Assembly (NCBI GenBank): GCA_028554795.2
Contig: CM068842.1
Coordinates: forward strand, 51,949,574 to 52,013,573
Direction of reading: 5' to 3'
From: Sinohyriopsis cumingii
Taxonomy: Eukaryota > Mollusca > Bivalvia > Unionida > Unionidae
Length of the DNA: 64,000 nucleotides
Below the pieces are notes generated by a model, which had not been told where the DNA came from, did not search any database, and saw only the letters and a list, made by a program, of their open reading frames with translations. This document shows, piece by piece, positions 1 through 13,085 of this stretch; positions within the stretch are counted from its first letter, which is position 1, and each line of letters opens with the position of its first letter. A program made the translations under genes and the position numbers.

Positions 1-689
1 CGATATCAGCGCATTGCCGTTTATGATCTGTTGGGTGTTGCATTTGTTAGCACAGAAAACATAAGCCGTAACATAATTTTCCCTATCAATTCAAGGTAAT
101 ATCGCACATTACAAAAACGTGAAATTACGCATTGTTACATTTGATCTCGAGTCGTCTTTAAAGGGAGCCGGCCCTATACACCTCTCACCTACGTCGATGA
201 ATAGCCTCAAAGTTCATGATCATAATGTTATCTGTGTCTACTGACGGCCAATGAAAAATTATGTACTTTAACTCCAGTGAAGTATCAAGACTATTTTTCA
301 CAGAAAATACAGTAATGGTAATTCAGGTCTTAGTATAACATTTCAAACGAATGGTAGCAATGTATGACAAAGAGTTTTAAATCGCCGTCTTCTTCAAATA
401 GAGCTCATCGGATGCACAATATAAGACGTAGTTACAGACAGTACTAAACTGAGTGTATGTGTTTTTAAAGAAAAGCATTAAACTACTGCCTATGCAAATA
501 TTTAACTTTTCTGCACATAGATTCAATGAATGCAAGGTACATTTCCTTTGGAATCCTTTTATATTTAATCTAGAGCTATAGGAGACCTGTTGGTCTGTGA
601 AATACATCAATTTCTTTCTTAGAAAAAAAATGGTGCATATATCTGTCCGTTTCTTTCTTAAGAAATAAATTGGCACTTAATATATTTAT

Positions 690-943
690 GTTGTTGTTGT
701 TGTTGTAGGGTTTAAAGCCATTTTTCAGCACACGATAGGCTATGCATGGCGGCCAGTATTAATGGTGGAGGAAGACCCCCGGAAAATCCCGGGAAGAACC
801 ACCGACCCACGAGAAGCTACTGGCAAGCTTTCTCACATACCCACATTGGCCGAATCCTAGACTCGAACTCACGCAGACAGAGGTGAGATGGCAGTGATCC
901 GTAACGGAGAGTGCTTTAGACCACTCGGCCACTCGGGGCCCCG
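690..943 (-). mobile_element. tRNA-derived SINE, family S1
   Basis: On the minus strand this copy has a tRNA-like head with box A (GGCCGAGTGGTCTAAAG) and box B (GTTCGAGTCT), then a conserved core containing CGTGGGTCGGTGGTTCTTCC, and a short CAA-repeat tail. It matches the copy at 2768-3024 along its whole length. A possible 7-bp target duplication, TATTTAT, lies at 683-689 and 944-950. The leucine- or serine-tRNA-like head is inferred from box A. The core is of the kind I recall from molluscan SINEs, but this was not checked by search. Confidence 0.85.
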
Positions 944-1083
944 TATTTATTTGTAAGTCAATATGGCATTTTATACCTCATAAAGCAAGAGAATGAAATG
1001 AAACAAAAATCACATAGAGTTTTTATCATATAATTCAAAAGTATACAATATCTTGAATAGTAACATTTAATTTTGTTATACTG

Positions 1084-1170
1084 GCATGAATTTCATGGTC
1101 AACAAGGTATATTGAATTTCATGGTCACAAAGGTATATTGAATTTCATGGTCACAAAGGTAAATACGTTT
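1084..1170. repeat. Three-copy short tandem repeat
   Basis: About three copies of a roughly 28-bp unit that includes GAATTTCATGGTCACAAAGG. The first copy is slightly diverged. There is no coding potential and the repeat looks like a simple local duplication. Confidence 0.8.
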
Positions 1171-2767
1171 GCAGTGAATGAAATCTCCTGAAACTGGATC
1201 TCTTGTAATTGTGGATGGTCTGGCACCGACTTATGGATACGTCTATCGTATATCACGCTTATAAACTGAAAACCTACGGGAATTTATTTCTTTCTCTCTT
1301 AGTACAAATGTTTCAACTTCTTACACACAGAGCCTATCAACACTGGATCTGGATGCTTTATCTGCTATAGATGCAATGAGTTCCGGAAACAAAAAGAACA
1401 CTCGACTGTATCAGATATAGCATCCACATAAACATTTTCCAATAAGTGTTGCTGCCGAAGTGCTTCTCGGTTTGAGGCCTGTAAATATAAACCGATCACC
1501 GGATGCAATGAAGATATGGAGAGATAGAAAGAAACCGTACATAGCAAGCAAGACCACCATAATACTTACAAATAGATTTTGTAATTCCACTTGTTCAGTT
1601 GTATATAGATACAAAAATACAACTATACGTGCAGGCATCATCCCTAATACACTGAAAATTGGGAGATATTTAAATTGATTTTATTCCCCCTGCTTTTACC
1701 TCATTTCCTTTTCTTCGCATAATTTTGTTGGCATGGTTTATTAAAGAGTGTTTGTATTGCCATCACCTCGTGTAAATTTAGTGGCGAGTTTAAGTGCCTT
1801 CATATAAAAAAGTGTGATACGATCTAAAAAGATATATCAGTGAATATTTGAAAGCTACCGGTAAGCACGTACTACAAGAAAATGCCTGCTGCTAGAAAAG
1901 ACTGTTCCTCGCTGGAGTGAACATGTTAGAAAAAATACTGCACGTGGCATAAGACGTTCTGACGTATGAGTTGTATCGCTAAAGTTGTTATGTCAGCCTC
2001 CATTATTTCCAGCTGTTATTTATCGTATGGATCGGAAGCAGAAGAAATGTGAGAGTTATTTCACACTATTATCTCTTTAACCTTATCAAAATATAAGCTA
2101 AACAATACAGACCGAAGCTATGTCTGTAAATTCACTTCAGACGTTCGTATTGGAAAGTCCTCTTTTTTAATTGTACGATTATTGTGGTTATTTTGAAACA
2201 AAATATTAAAATTCCTTCTTATTGTTGTGATGCTTGCACCGTGGGATACAACGACTATCCAAAATGTATAAACTCTTCAAAGACAGGTTTCCTTCATGCC
2301 ATAATGGCCAGCACCTGACAATCTAGTTATAATCTAGCCCTATGGTTTGGCATCTGTTCTTTGTTCCTATGTTTTTATCTATCTTGGTCGTTTTTATTAT
2401 CGAACTGACAGCTAAGTCGCGTTATATTTTACATTGGTATCGTTAGTGTTTGACTAACTTCACAAATGTCACTCTTCACGAATTACTCACATAAACATGT
2501 TCATGAAGTACTCACATCCACACGTTCACGAAGAAACAACTGAGTACATGACTTTTAATTTTTCAGAAAAAATTATTTTTATATTATACACTTTAGTTTG
2601 ATGAAACTATTTTTAAAATTAATTGGAAATTTCTAAAATCCCATGTGACAACTTGGATGGAAAAAAGTTTTAGTTCAAATCCCAGCGTCATGAATGTTTC
2701 GAGTACAGTATCTTCTATGCTGGAATTGGCGGAATTTAAGGGACTCTGTGTGCTACGTAGAATCTGG

Positions 2768-3024
2768 GCACCCGAGCGGCCGAGTGGTCTAAAGAGCTCA
2801 CCGTTACGGATCATTCTCAGCTCATCTCTGTCTACGTGGGTTCGAGTCTCGGGTTCGGCTAATGCGGGTATGAGAGAAAGCTTACCAGTAGCTTCTCGTG
2901 GGTCGGTGGTTATTTCCGGGTTTTTCCGGGTACTTCCTACACCATATACTGGCCCCCATGTATAGCCTGTCTTGTGCTGAAAATGGAGTTAAACTCTACA
3001 ACAACAACAACAGCAACAAGAGCA
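2768..3024 (+). mobile_element. tRNA-derived SINE, family S1, with 13-bp duplication
   Basis: This SINE is complete. It has box A GGCCGAGTGGTCTAAAG, box B GTTCGAGTCT, the shared core with CGTGGGTCGGTGG, and a (CAA)n tail. It is flanked by a perfect 13-bp target-site duplication, ACGTAGAATCTGG, at 2755-2767 and 3025-3037. The intact duplication shows LINE-mediated retroposition and a fairly recent insertion. Open frames across it are incidental. Confidence 0.93.
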
Positions 3025-4347
3025 ACGTAGAATCTGGATTTAATTGGCTCCGTGCGATATCGCCATTCTCTGAGCGATCGCCTAGTCTTTCGTGGCGTTT
3101 ACATCTAAATAATTTGATTTCGTTCCGTCGTTCACCGCTATAAATCATAGGTATTGCCATGAAAAGTAAGTACATGCCAATTTGTACACTTATATACGTT
3201 CACCCTCATTTTACTTACTCTTTTTCTTCTTGATAAAAAAGTAAATTTTGATTTAACAATAAGTAGAGAAGACGATGTATGTGTCACTCAGCCAAAAATG
3301 AAGTTTCTTTTCGAAATTAAGAGTGATTCTGCTTTTCAGTCGAGTCTCCGTTTGTTAAGGATTATCGGAAATGTACCTCACTTGCGAGAGTTTTTAAATT
3401 AATGGATGATTAATCTGGCACCAGGTTTATAACCATGGCACTATATAATCTGACGCTTGGGATAAACTCTGTCGGCGGTTGAATTCCCCAGATAAATTTA
3501 GCATTTATAACTACAGTGCGTGAAACATCTATCGGACGATCTTTTAACATGATACTGAAAACCGATGATCTTTTACCATTTGGATGAACTAAATGAAAGA
3601 CTTAATAATAATTTCCGTTGAATATGTACAATAAAATTAAATAACGATACATTATTTGCAAAATACAGATTTATATATTACAAACTCGCCGAAACGCAAT
3701 GAGTCCTAATAAAATTAACTGAAACAATTATGAAACACATCTTATATCTTAAAACAAACGACCTTATCTCTTCCACCGCAGATCACCAGACAAGCATGTA
3801 CTAGTCTAGGATTGTTATAATGAGTAATACAATATGGACTGTGACACTTTATATTGGCTTACCAATCCAATGTTGTTGTTTTTGTTTGTTTGTTTGTTTT
3901 TAACGATGCAGATCTTATTTCGGACATTAGAGCAGAATATTGTCTTTTAAGAAGTGAACGTTACATTCTAACAATCACAGAAATTGCCCTTCCGTCAAAT
4001 ATACACGCTCAAAACTTTCATTGCCATCATAAACTTAAACGCATACGTATTTTAAAATAGTTGAAATTTTTATTTATTTTGTTAACTTTTCCACTTGGAT
4101 TTTGTCCTTGAGCTTTCTTGTGATATTTCCTCTGTGAGATTCTGAACGACCGAACCTTTACAGAAGTTATATCAATATTAGCAATTTTATCTGTTTCAGG
4201 CCCCAATTTTGCATCCAAATTACTACGCATGTGATAGACATATTTCATCATTGAAATCTTGTAACTGAGACTTACATGCATTAGAGATTGAAGTTTATTG
4301 ACTGCAATGTGACATGCACTGATGCATGATGTATTCTTGAAACGTAT

Positions 4348-4650
4348 AAACTTGTACACGTGATTTGGATTTGTAACGTAGCTTTAACAATTTTTCAGTC
4401 ATATCGCTACGATGTCTGCAATGTGGCAGTTTATAGTGATGTTTAGCAATGGGGCATCATGCCGCAGACATGTAGCATGATGTCCCACCCAGTCACATTA
4501 TCCTGACACCAGGCTGACCAGTCCTAACACTAACCTCTTAATGCTGAACGCCAAGCGAGGTAGCTGTTAGTACCAGTTTTGTAAGTCTTTGGTTTGACTC
4601 GGCAGTAGATCGAATCCACGACCTCCAGTATCCGAGGCAGACGCTCTAAC
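4348..4650 (-). mobile_element. tRNA-derived SINE, family S2
   Basis: This is a minus-strand copy of the commonest SINE in the window, about 300 bp. It has a tRNA-like head ending in a GACTCGG box, a body with GGCATCATGCCGCAGACATG, and a 3' end that reads TTAACGTAGC when viewed on the plus strand. A perfect 10-bp duplication, TGAAACGTAT, flanks it at 4338-4347 and 4651-4660. Its head is more diverged than that of the copy at 10278. Confidence 0.9.
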
Positions 4651-5639
4651 TGAAACGTATGAAAGAACTAATCACGCTAAAATGTAAGAACAAAGTAAAT
4701 TTCTGAGCTGCCGTATTGCAAATGAACGGCAACCATCACCTACACGAAGACAACCCAACCCCCCATACCGTCTTGAACATTCCCCAGTTGACCGTGCTAA
4801 GTATAGGCATTCGAGTGTAGCAAACACAATCCGCTTGCGACCTAATAATTCAGTCTCATCTTAATACACAGCCACTAAGGAATACCATAACAGATAGCAG
4901 GATTTATAGAAGTTAATATACAGATTTATAAATATACACCAAACAGAGTGGAAAGTAGACACCTACTAAGATTCGATAGGAGTTCACTTCATATCAACAC
5001 CCATCCTCCTCGAAGGTCCAGCAATAGTACTCTCTCTCTCTCTCTCTCAGTATTTAATTCAGATGTGGTCCATAAAATAAATGACACGACGTAAATAAGT
5101 ATTTAAATAATAGGGTTTCAAGACTAATCTCCTTGTTGATACCAATTTTATTATAATGGAATATGCTATTTGCAGTGTTTGTATCACTTAGAAATTTATG
5201 TTGAAATTATTTGACTGAGTCTGTATTTATGTGTAGCATTTTACAACATCTCAGCACAATAATGACTATATCATGCCAACTTAAAGTAACATTCCAAATA
5301 CTGTAAAATATAGAATTGCAAAAACCAAAGATGGATAAGTACAGCGAAAATCAATTTCATCTTTGATGTGATTATGCTCCAAGTATTTTGGCCAAAAGAG
5401 ATTCTACATACAATCTTGCTAACTATATTTTTGTCTTCACAAATTCATACGTCACTGCAATTTATATTCTTATAATTATATATGGAAAAAGATCAAGTTC
5501 TCCTGTCAAGTTGAAATGTTCAGATTTATTTTACTAATGAACCATTGTTTGGAATATTCCGGCATAAGATGGATTTCGTGAACCGTACCAGTTTATACAT
5601 GCCGCAGTTTTGCTGTTTTAAAAAGTTATGGCGTTATAC

Positions 5640-5842
5640 CGGTAGTAAACAGGTAGACGCGGTATCGCTGTCTGTAACGCTTTGGCTGGTCATCATGGGG
5701 ATGCGGTTTCGATACCCACTCAGGCCAGTCCATGTCGGCTGCCTTGATGTGACTCGGGGAAGAGGCACTTATCTCCTATTTCCTCGGAATTATGAAGTCA
5801 AATATGTTTTAAAAGTGCCCTCAAAACCAAGAAAACAAACCT
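5640..5842 (+). mobile_element. Possible third tRNA-derived SINE
   Basis: The stretch contains a box-B-like GGTTTCGATACCC preceded by GCTGGTCATCATGGGGATG, spaced roughly as in a tRNA-like promoter. The rest is unlike S1 and S2. There is no second copy in the window and I could not define a target duplication. An open frame crossing it is probably incidental. Confidence 0.35.
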
Positions 5843-7208
5843 GAAGTAAACAGCATGCTGAACCAATCTCTTGCCAGTCATGACAACTACACAGAAGCTT
5901 TCCTTTCCCACCGCAGTAAGATATCAGTAGTTACAATGCTGTTAAAGGGTCAACCCTAGAACACGTGCCAAGCATGCTTGATAAAGTTTATATTGTTGTT
6001 TATGGCAAATTTGCAGGGAGGAAACGAACAGTTGTCACTTTCTTATTTCTGGCCAGTGTAAGGAAGGCGTATTGGAAAATGTTATCATCTGAAATAGGAG
6101 CCACTGTGATACTATTTACCAAGTATACTGCAGCACAATGATTGTGATTTGTTATTGTATGTCGTAGGAAATGTTCCGCACACTAAATATGTTGGCTTTA
6201 TACTAGATAAAATAATGAAAATGCCAAACCAATGGATCACATGATAGCCAAGATGAAATAAATGTTAACGTCAGTTCGAACACGACGCCAGAATATGAAT
6301 TATTCCAACTAACCTGTTAGCAGCAGAAATGTATAAATGCACAAAACTAATTAGAACATTTCTACATGGGAGGGAAAGTTAACATAATGCAATCATTCAA
6401 TCTGTCAGAAAGGGATACAGAAATAAGGCTGGATGGATAATTGCTGGGTAAATAGATGTATCTATGAATGGTACACTGGTTTGAGAAATAGCTAGAGCAG
6501 ATGTTTGAAGTCCAAACAATTATGAAATTCATAACTTGCTAAATACAAAGTGTCGAAGAAAGTGACGAACAAGTTGAACAGTCTATCTAAAAAGGACCTT
6601 TCCTTGTAGCACATCTACATGTGCAGTTTGAGAAAAATGTCCTTTTCTTTGTAGCATTGTAATTACGTTTGTTGAGAATGCTTAAGTTGAGATAAAAGAT
6701 AGATTTGGTCCAAGTTAGACAAGAAATGAAAAGTGGGAATAATCACGTAAATATATTTTTAAAGTAAATGTTATATATACCATATTGGCACACTCTAAAC
6801 TCCAAAGCGCCTAATATTATTTTAATTCCACTTGAATGTTGTCTGCAACTAAAGAATCGTTCTCATTTTAGAAGTTTCAGTCCAAAGACAAACCTATTAA
6901 TCATGATCGACTGTTATGACTCTATGGTCTTAAAGTATGCAACAGAAAAGAGTAAGGACGAGATTTGCCAATGATTACATTTTGTAATAATAAAGTCCAA
7001 TGCTTGGCCATTTTTAATTTTTATAATTTTCTCAAAATGAGAAAAATATTGATTTACTTCTTTTTCTTTAAAAGGAGGTACTAACCTAATATTTCTGGTA
7101 GCATCAAATCATCTGAACGTATATGTAAAAGTGATGTGTTTTCTGCTTTCCATTTCTACGTCTTTTAATTTCAATTGCATTTCCCTTTCTACTCTTTTCT
7201 TTGCATAC

Positions 7209-7210
<2 letters not shown>

Positions 7211-7253
<43 letters not shown>
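7211..7253. repeat. CT microsatellite
   Basis: A pure CT dinucleotide run of about 43 bases. Frames across it encode only an Arg-Glu repeat and are not genes. Confidence 0.95.
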
Positions 7254-7258
<5 letters not shown>

Positions 7259-7444
7259 GGATCTCCATAATGTTTTCTCGAAGATGAAACTTTCTTAACT
7301 CCATTTTAATCTGTTTTTCCACTGCAATTTTTGTTCATTTCCTCTCAGAACCAGATACAGACATACTGATCTAACCGCAAGCATCTTTATCCAAAAAATA
7401 TTTTCCACCAAATATTGGACCATACTATTCTTTATCTCTTGATT

Positions 7445-7445
<1 letters not shown>

Positions 7446-7487
<42 letters not shown>

Positions 7488-7765
7488 TTTCGATTATTAA
7501 CGTAGCTTTTAAAAACATATCTCTACAATGTTTGCAGTGTGGCAGTTTATAGTGCTATCTAGCACTGGATCATCATGCCGAAGACATGTAGCATCATATC
7601 CCACCCAGTCATATTATCCTGCCACCAGTTCGCCCAGTCCTAATACTAACCTCTTAATGCTGAGTACAATTTTTATAAATTAATATTTTGACTCGGCCGG
7701 GGCTCAAACTAGCGACCCCCAGCATCCGAGGCGGACGCTCTAACCACAAGGCCAGTTCAGCGGTC
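7446..7765 (-). mobile_element. tRNA-derived SINE, family S2, with long GT tail
   Basis: This copy matches the S2 copies elsewhere. On the minus strand it starts with a tRNA-like head containing GTTAGAGCGTCCGCCTCGGA, runs through the shared body, and ends in a pure CA tract (about 40 bases, seen here as GT at 7447-7486). The tract sits exactly where other copies have a short CACACA tail, so the microsatellite grew from the SINE tail. No target duplication was resolved. Confidence 0.85.
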
Positions 7766-8049
7766 CTTTTGCTTCGTTAAAGAAGCCCTCACTTCAGAAA
7801 GATTGTCTGGCAAGCTCAAGAAACTCATCCTTTTTCAAGGTCTCTAACCCTTTCGGGTAGGATTTAAAATAAAGTTCTCCACTTTAGATGACATTGTGCA
7901 AGCTTGCTTGTTTCACTAAAGATTTCTCAAATATGTTAAATTAAAATACCAGAGATGAAAATAAATTCAGAAAGAAAGTGAATGTACATTTTAAACGCAA
8001 TTTTAATCCCTCATAAATATTTTTTAAAGAAATTCGTATCCCTAAAGAG

Positions 8050-8590
8050 CACCGCAATTTTCTGCTACCATTATGTGGTTTGAACTAAGAAATAGAAAAG
8101 AGAGAAAACCATAAAGTTTAGTTAAATTCAACAATTACCTTATTTCCCTAGAATGCAAAGTGAACATTTAAAAAGAACTTAGAGTATTGTGAATCAAGTC
8201 GCAAATGATGTTAGACGTTCTATCACATTACCAAAGTGCAGAGTACTCCGAATGAATTCCAGTGGTTTTCTTAATGAATTCCAATCTTGAAAATGCTGAT
8301 GTATCAGTAGCCTTGAATAGTTTGATGTGCTAATAATCTTGACAAATCACAATTATATAATCCAGAATGTCTTTAAATAAAGTTTTAAAAAATGACAAAA
8401 TAGTAATTTGGTCTGAAAAGTCTATGAACAATAAGTCCTTACAAATATTAACTGAAGACAACTAAAAGACAGATTGCGCTATAGATGTTAAGAAAGGAAT
8501 AAATAATTCTGAGTTAAACAACTTTTATATAAAAGCCTACGACACAATATGAAGACCAGGATGAGTGTCAAAGTTCATTTCAAGAACATT
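8050..8590 (+). repeat. Dispersed repeat family R1, copy 1
   Basis: This is one of four diverged, same-orientation copies (also near 12590, 23400 and 25355). Shared landmarks are a CAACAATTACCTTATTTCCC-like block near the start, a GATGTATCA...ATAATCCAGAATGT block in the middle, and TATATAAAA then GACACA and a CCAGAACATTCTA-like end. There is no coding sequence. It could be a solo LTR or a non-autonomous element; neither is shown. Confidence 0.55.
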
Positions 8591-10277
8591 CTAAGTTGTA
8601 AACAAGTTGTGTTGTTTTTTAAATGTGAGGTTTGCAGATTGATGGCAACTAAATTTTGGAATCCTAAACCGCTAATTCATGCCAGTATTTTCTTACATAC
8701 CAGCATCTCGCCACGAACCATGAGATCACTATATGATTCATTTGTTTGCTTCCTAAAGAAGATATCCATAAACCTGAAGTTTACACTGTTGCTTCGGTCT
8801 ACATAAAGTCTAATCTCTATAATTAATTTTAAAAATCCTAATGCAGTCTGTTATTCAGAGCACACAGTTTCAAGGTTATTGTTATTCCATATCGCTCAGT
8901 TTCAAGGTCAATATTTATATGAATTTAATATGATACCCTCAATTGAAGTTCAATTCTGCTAAAATTACTGGAGGCGGTAACCTAACTACAATGCCGTACA
9001 TTCGGATTGAGGACTCATGCGTTTATTTGCAAAAGCAAGGAAGACACACACAGTAATATGCAAAAAGAAACAAGGCAACATACATACAATATCTCCACAT
9101 GAAAAAAAAATTCCCCACATTTTAAAAGTTCATTTGAACAGCAATTTTATGAATGTCACAGCGGTTGCTTTCGTACATTTACAAGCTTACTGACCACTAC
9201 TGACCGTTCAAATGTTGCCTTTCTTGCTCACTGGCTAACTGACTCACTCACTGAGTTGCATGTGCTTACATTCTGACAGCTCATTATTTACCACTATGAT
9301 AAAAAATCAAAGCTCTGACGACCTAAATAACGTGGAGATGTGAAATACGGGTAAGAATAGTCATAAACGAACAACCTCGCTCATTTCCACAAAGTATAAA
9401 TGTATCGACTATCAGCCACTTTAAAACCAGTTTTAGTGACTTTTGGGAGGGAGGTGATTATACGTTCTTATGTTGGGGTGGGGTGTGGTTGAAGTCTTTA
9501 CGTTACACGTGTCGGACACTTTTTTCGAGTTCCCAAAATGCTTGAGTACATGCAGGATAAATGACCAAACAAAATGGCGAAGGATAAGACGAAAAGTAAC
9601 TTTCCGATAATCAAAGTGCGCTCAATCACAGATGCATTGCTTGATATAAAAGGTCAATGAGACGTGTGAAGACTGTCTTAGAATGTTTGTTATTTCAAGG
9701 ATCATGAGGTGCTTGCTCTTCTGGTTTGTCTTTAACATTGATTGTATTTATGGCTGCCAGGGGCACCCACAGAATAATGGGGTGGGTAAGGGTGGGCTGG
9801 AAAACACGTGGTGGTCAGCAATTACGTTTTACGGATGTAAACCAAAGCATGTTTAGGGGTGAACTCGGGGTGGGGGCTTACCCCTGTGTGCGGGCGCCAA
9901 TTAGGGTTGCCATCATCCTTGTTTCCCGGACATGTCCTTCCATAAATGTCCATACTGATGGAGATATACCCACCCTCAAGTGTTCTGTTTCTTGAAAGTT
10001 TAAATATGGTAATCCTATGTGATATTCGGTTGCAAATATGAAGTTATGCCACACCTGGTATTAAGCTGGCAATGAATATTCATTCACGATACCCACTATA
10101 CGGGGGGGGGGGGGCCGTAAACACGAGTCGAACGATTTTATCACATTTTCCATCCTCAAACAAAGTATCATAATTGCATTTATGGAATTTCTTTCCAGTC
10201 TTTGATAATTTAACTTGAACGACTGATTTAACCATTATGGTCCCATGAATGTTAATCGTATCTCGACCCTTCAACCC

Positions 10278-10597
10278 CTCCGGTGGCCTAGTGGTTAGAG
10301 CGTCCGCCTCGGAAGCGGGAGGTCGTGGGTTCGAACCCCGGTCGAGTCATACCAAAGACTTACAAAAATTGTACGAACATTTGCCTCGCTTGGCGCTCAG
10401 CATTAAGAGGTTAGTGTTAGGACTGGTCGGCCTGGAATCAGGATAATGTGACTGGGTGGGACATCATGCTACATTGTATGCGGCATGATGCCCCAGTGCT
10501 AGACATCACTATAAACTGCCACACTGCAGACATCGTAGCAATATGACTGAAAACTTGTTAAAGCTACGTTAAAAATCCTAATCACACACATAATCAC
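10278..10597 (+). mobile_element. tRNA-derived SINE, family S2, best copy
   Basis: This is the best preserved S2 copy. The head has box A (GTGGCCTAGTGGTTAGAGCG) and box B (GGTTCGAACCCC), followed by a roughly 240-bp body and a CACACA-type tail. A 12-bp target duplication, ACCCTTCAACCC, lies at 10266-10277 and 10598-10609. The head resembles a tRNA, but the body lacks a usable acceptor-stem partner, so this is a SINE and not a tRNA gene. Confidence 0.93.
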
Positions 10598-12589
10598 ACC
10601 CTTCAACCCTTGCAGAATTCACCCAAGACGCACTTATCTATGCAATCTTGAAATTAATTCGTTCCACATGCGCTTTTTCACATTTTATATACATTCCGTT
10701 CACTCCACAATTATGATTATTTCTATTTTGACATTTTGATTTAGTATGTGATCTATTGTGAAAACTTTAAAAGTGATTTCATTCAACACGCATGCGTAAA
10801 ATGCGGGCCCCATTCGGATAAATATAAATATCTTCAATCAGTCTATGCTGCATCGATGTAAAGTTATAATCAAACACCTTGTATTAGATCATTTTCTTTC
10901 TATAAAATAATGATAAGTACAGAAAAATAAAGTAAAGATATATTCATGAACACCATCAAAACAGAAACAATAATTTGAGACGCGTCCATTATTTGTCTGA
11001 GTGCTATAAATGTTTTACATTCGTTTGTGTCTGGTAGTGACATATAAAAGTTTCTAATTACCTTAGATTCCGAAGTGATCTTTGTTTATGTCAGAAAATG
11101 TAACCCACTAGTCAAAAACAACATACAAATGGTTGGATAATACATGTGTACCAACTAAGACGTGCAAAAGTAATAACTTAAAAGCTTGACAGATTATTTA
11201 ACATTTAGAAAACTATTTCAAGAATATTTAACTTTGCAAATCAGTACCTAAAGACATTTTTTTGGAAACAAGCTACGTTTAAACTGTAAACCGTATCTTT
11301 CTGACGTGTATTGTCTATATCGGAAAGATACGTCAAACAGATACCACGTCTAGTGGGCCTTCATTATAAGAAACTCAAATAATTGTAGAGACACCTTGCC
11401 ATATATACTCTGGGCTATTTATAAAGCAGTGAAAAATCTTCCTACTCTATTATTTGTGCATTGTTTATTCCATTCAATAATTAAGTGCTTCTGCACTGTA
11501 GGAGATTTTAGTGCTATTTTTACAAACACATGTTATCGCCATGAATGACTGGGCATCTGGACAGGAACTTGTAAACAATTATTTGCTATTTCTATCTTGT
11601 AATAAACCAGTATTGTATGGCTTCAGCTTTTAATTAGATTTGTTTCGATGCATCAAAACAATGTATAAAAATATTTACTTAAGTGACGATATTTATATAT
11701 CATTAAGAAGTTCCAAATAAAGCCAAACGATCACTTTAGTGGGAGAATAATTGTTCGACCTGAAAAATATTTTTTTTTTTAAATAAGCTTCCAAGTCCAT
11801 GTGGGATAATTTAAAATCAATTCAAGTTCCAATGGGTGGAAAATCGAAACAATCAGATTCAGAATGTTTGTGGTTATTATTTTTTTCTTTGGTTTTTCAC
11901 GGGACTTCAAAAGTGTTGATGGATACCTTTATTGCTCTTGTACTTCAAATGTCGTTTTCCAACACTTAAAACAGCAAATGCTAATTCTTTCAGAAAACAT
12001 TCATTACTTTTTACAATTGAGAGCTTGCGGGCGAATGTGGTGGGGCCATCGCTATATGTTGCCACGCAAAGTCTGCCGCGGAGACTAACCTTTCTCGGGG
12101 AAAATAAATTAAGAATCGTTGATTAATTAGTAATATAGTTAACCACCAGTTACTAAGTACATTACGAGAAACGGAAGCAGTCAATAGTTTATGAGTGGTG
12201 GAATATAATGTAGTGATTATAGCAACAAATGTTGCTTACTGAATGAAAATAATTACCGGAAATAATGAACATAATTTTCCCTGAAGAATCCTACATATAG
12301 GTAAATTGTACACAACGGCAGGCTTGTAGCTAAGACAGTTTTCATCCATGACTATCGCGCACAGGGAGATTACATCGTACTGGATATTAATAGTGAGAAC
12401 CTACAAGAGAAATGTTCTCATAAACGAACCGCGCACCGTATCATTTTCACCGTTTAAAGGTTTACACCTGGACAGATCTGGTTGCTTTACAGTTCTTACC
12501 AAAAATATAGACTAATTTGACAAAATATGAACATTACGTCATTAGGAATTGAATTGATTGCATGTGCCTATTTACACCCTGTAACTTAT

Positions 12590-13085
12590 GTTACGAATCT
12601 CTTGTCTTACACTAAGAAAAAGAAACATCAATTTTTGTAAAATTGAACAAACAATTGAATTCTTTAAAATATAAAGCGAAAATTTAAAAAGAACGTACAG
12701 CTTTTGAATTTAATCCTGAATAACCCTGAATATTCAATCACAAGTAAAAACAGTATGGAAAGTAACGAATGAAGTCCAATTTCGAATGTGCTGATGCGCA
12801 AACAGTCTTGATGTATCACAATAATGTAATCCAGAATGTATTAGAATGAATTCACAATAACCCCCAAATAGTGTTAATCCAGTATGAACACTTTAGTAAT
12901 TCCAATGAATGATTGTTAACAATCCCTCTGTATTTATATCTGAACACAATACTAAAAACTCCACAGACTGATCTTAAGATAAGAATGATTAAGTTTGGTA
13001 TAATTGTACCTTATATAAAAACCTAAGACACAAAAAGATGACCTGGACGTGGGTCAGTTCCCTTCCAGAACATTCTAAAATCAAA
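12590..13085 (+). repeat. Dispersed repeat family R1, copy 2
   Basis: It begins near TGTTACGAATCTCTTGTC and ends near TTCCAGAACATTCTA. It shares the middle block GTGCTGATGCGCAAACAGTC / AATGTAATCCAGAATGT and the TATATAAAAACCTAAGACAC motif with the copies at 8050 and 23400. A TGTTACG start would suit an LTR, but no second LTR or coding region is nearby. Confidence 0.55.

Noticed and set aside
9726-9995. 89-residue frame in a G-rich stretch
   Set aside because: No domain, no repeat partner and no conservation signal; probably chance.
10278-10350. tRNA gene suggested by good A and B boxes
   Set aside because: The same sequence recurs as the head of a 320-bp repeat with target duplications, and there is no acceptor-stem closure; it is a SINE head.
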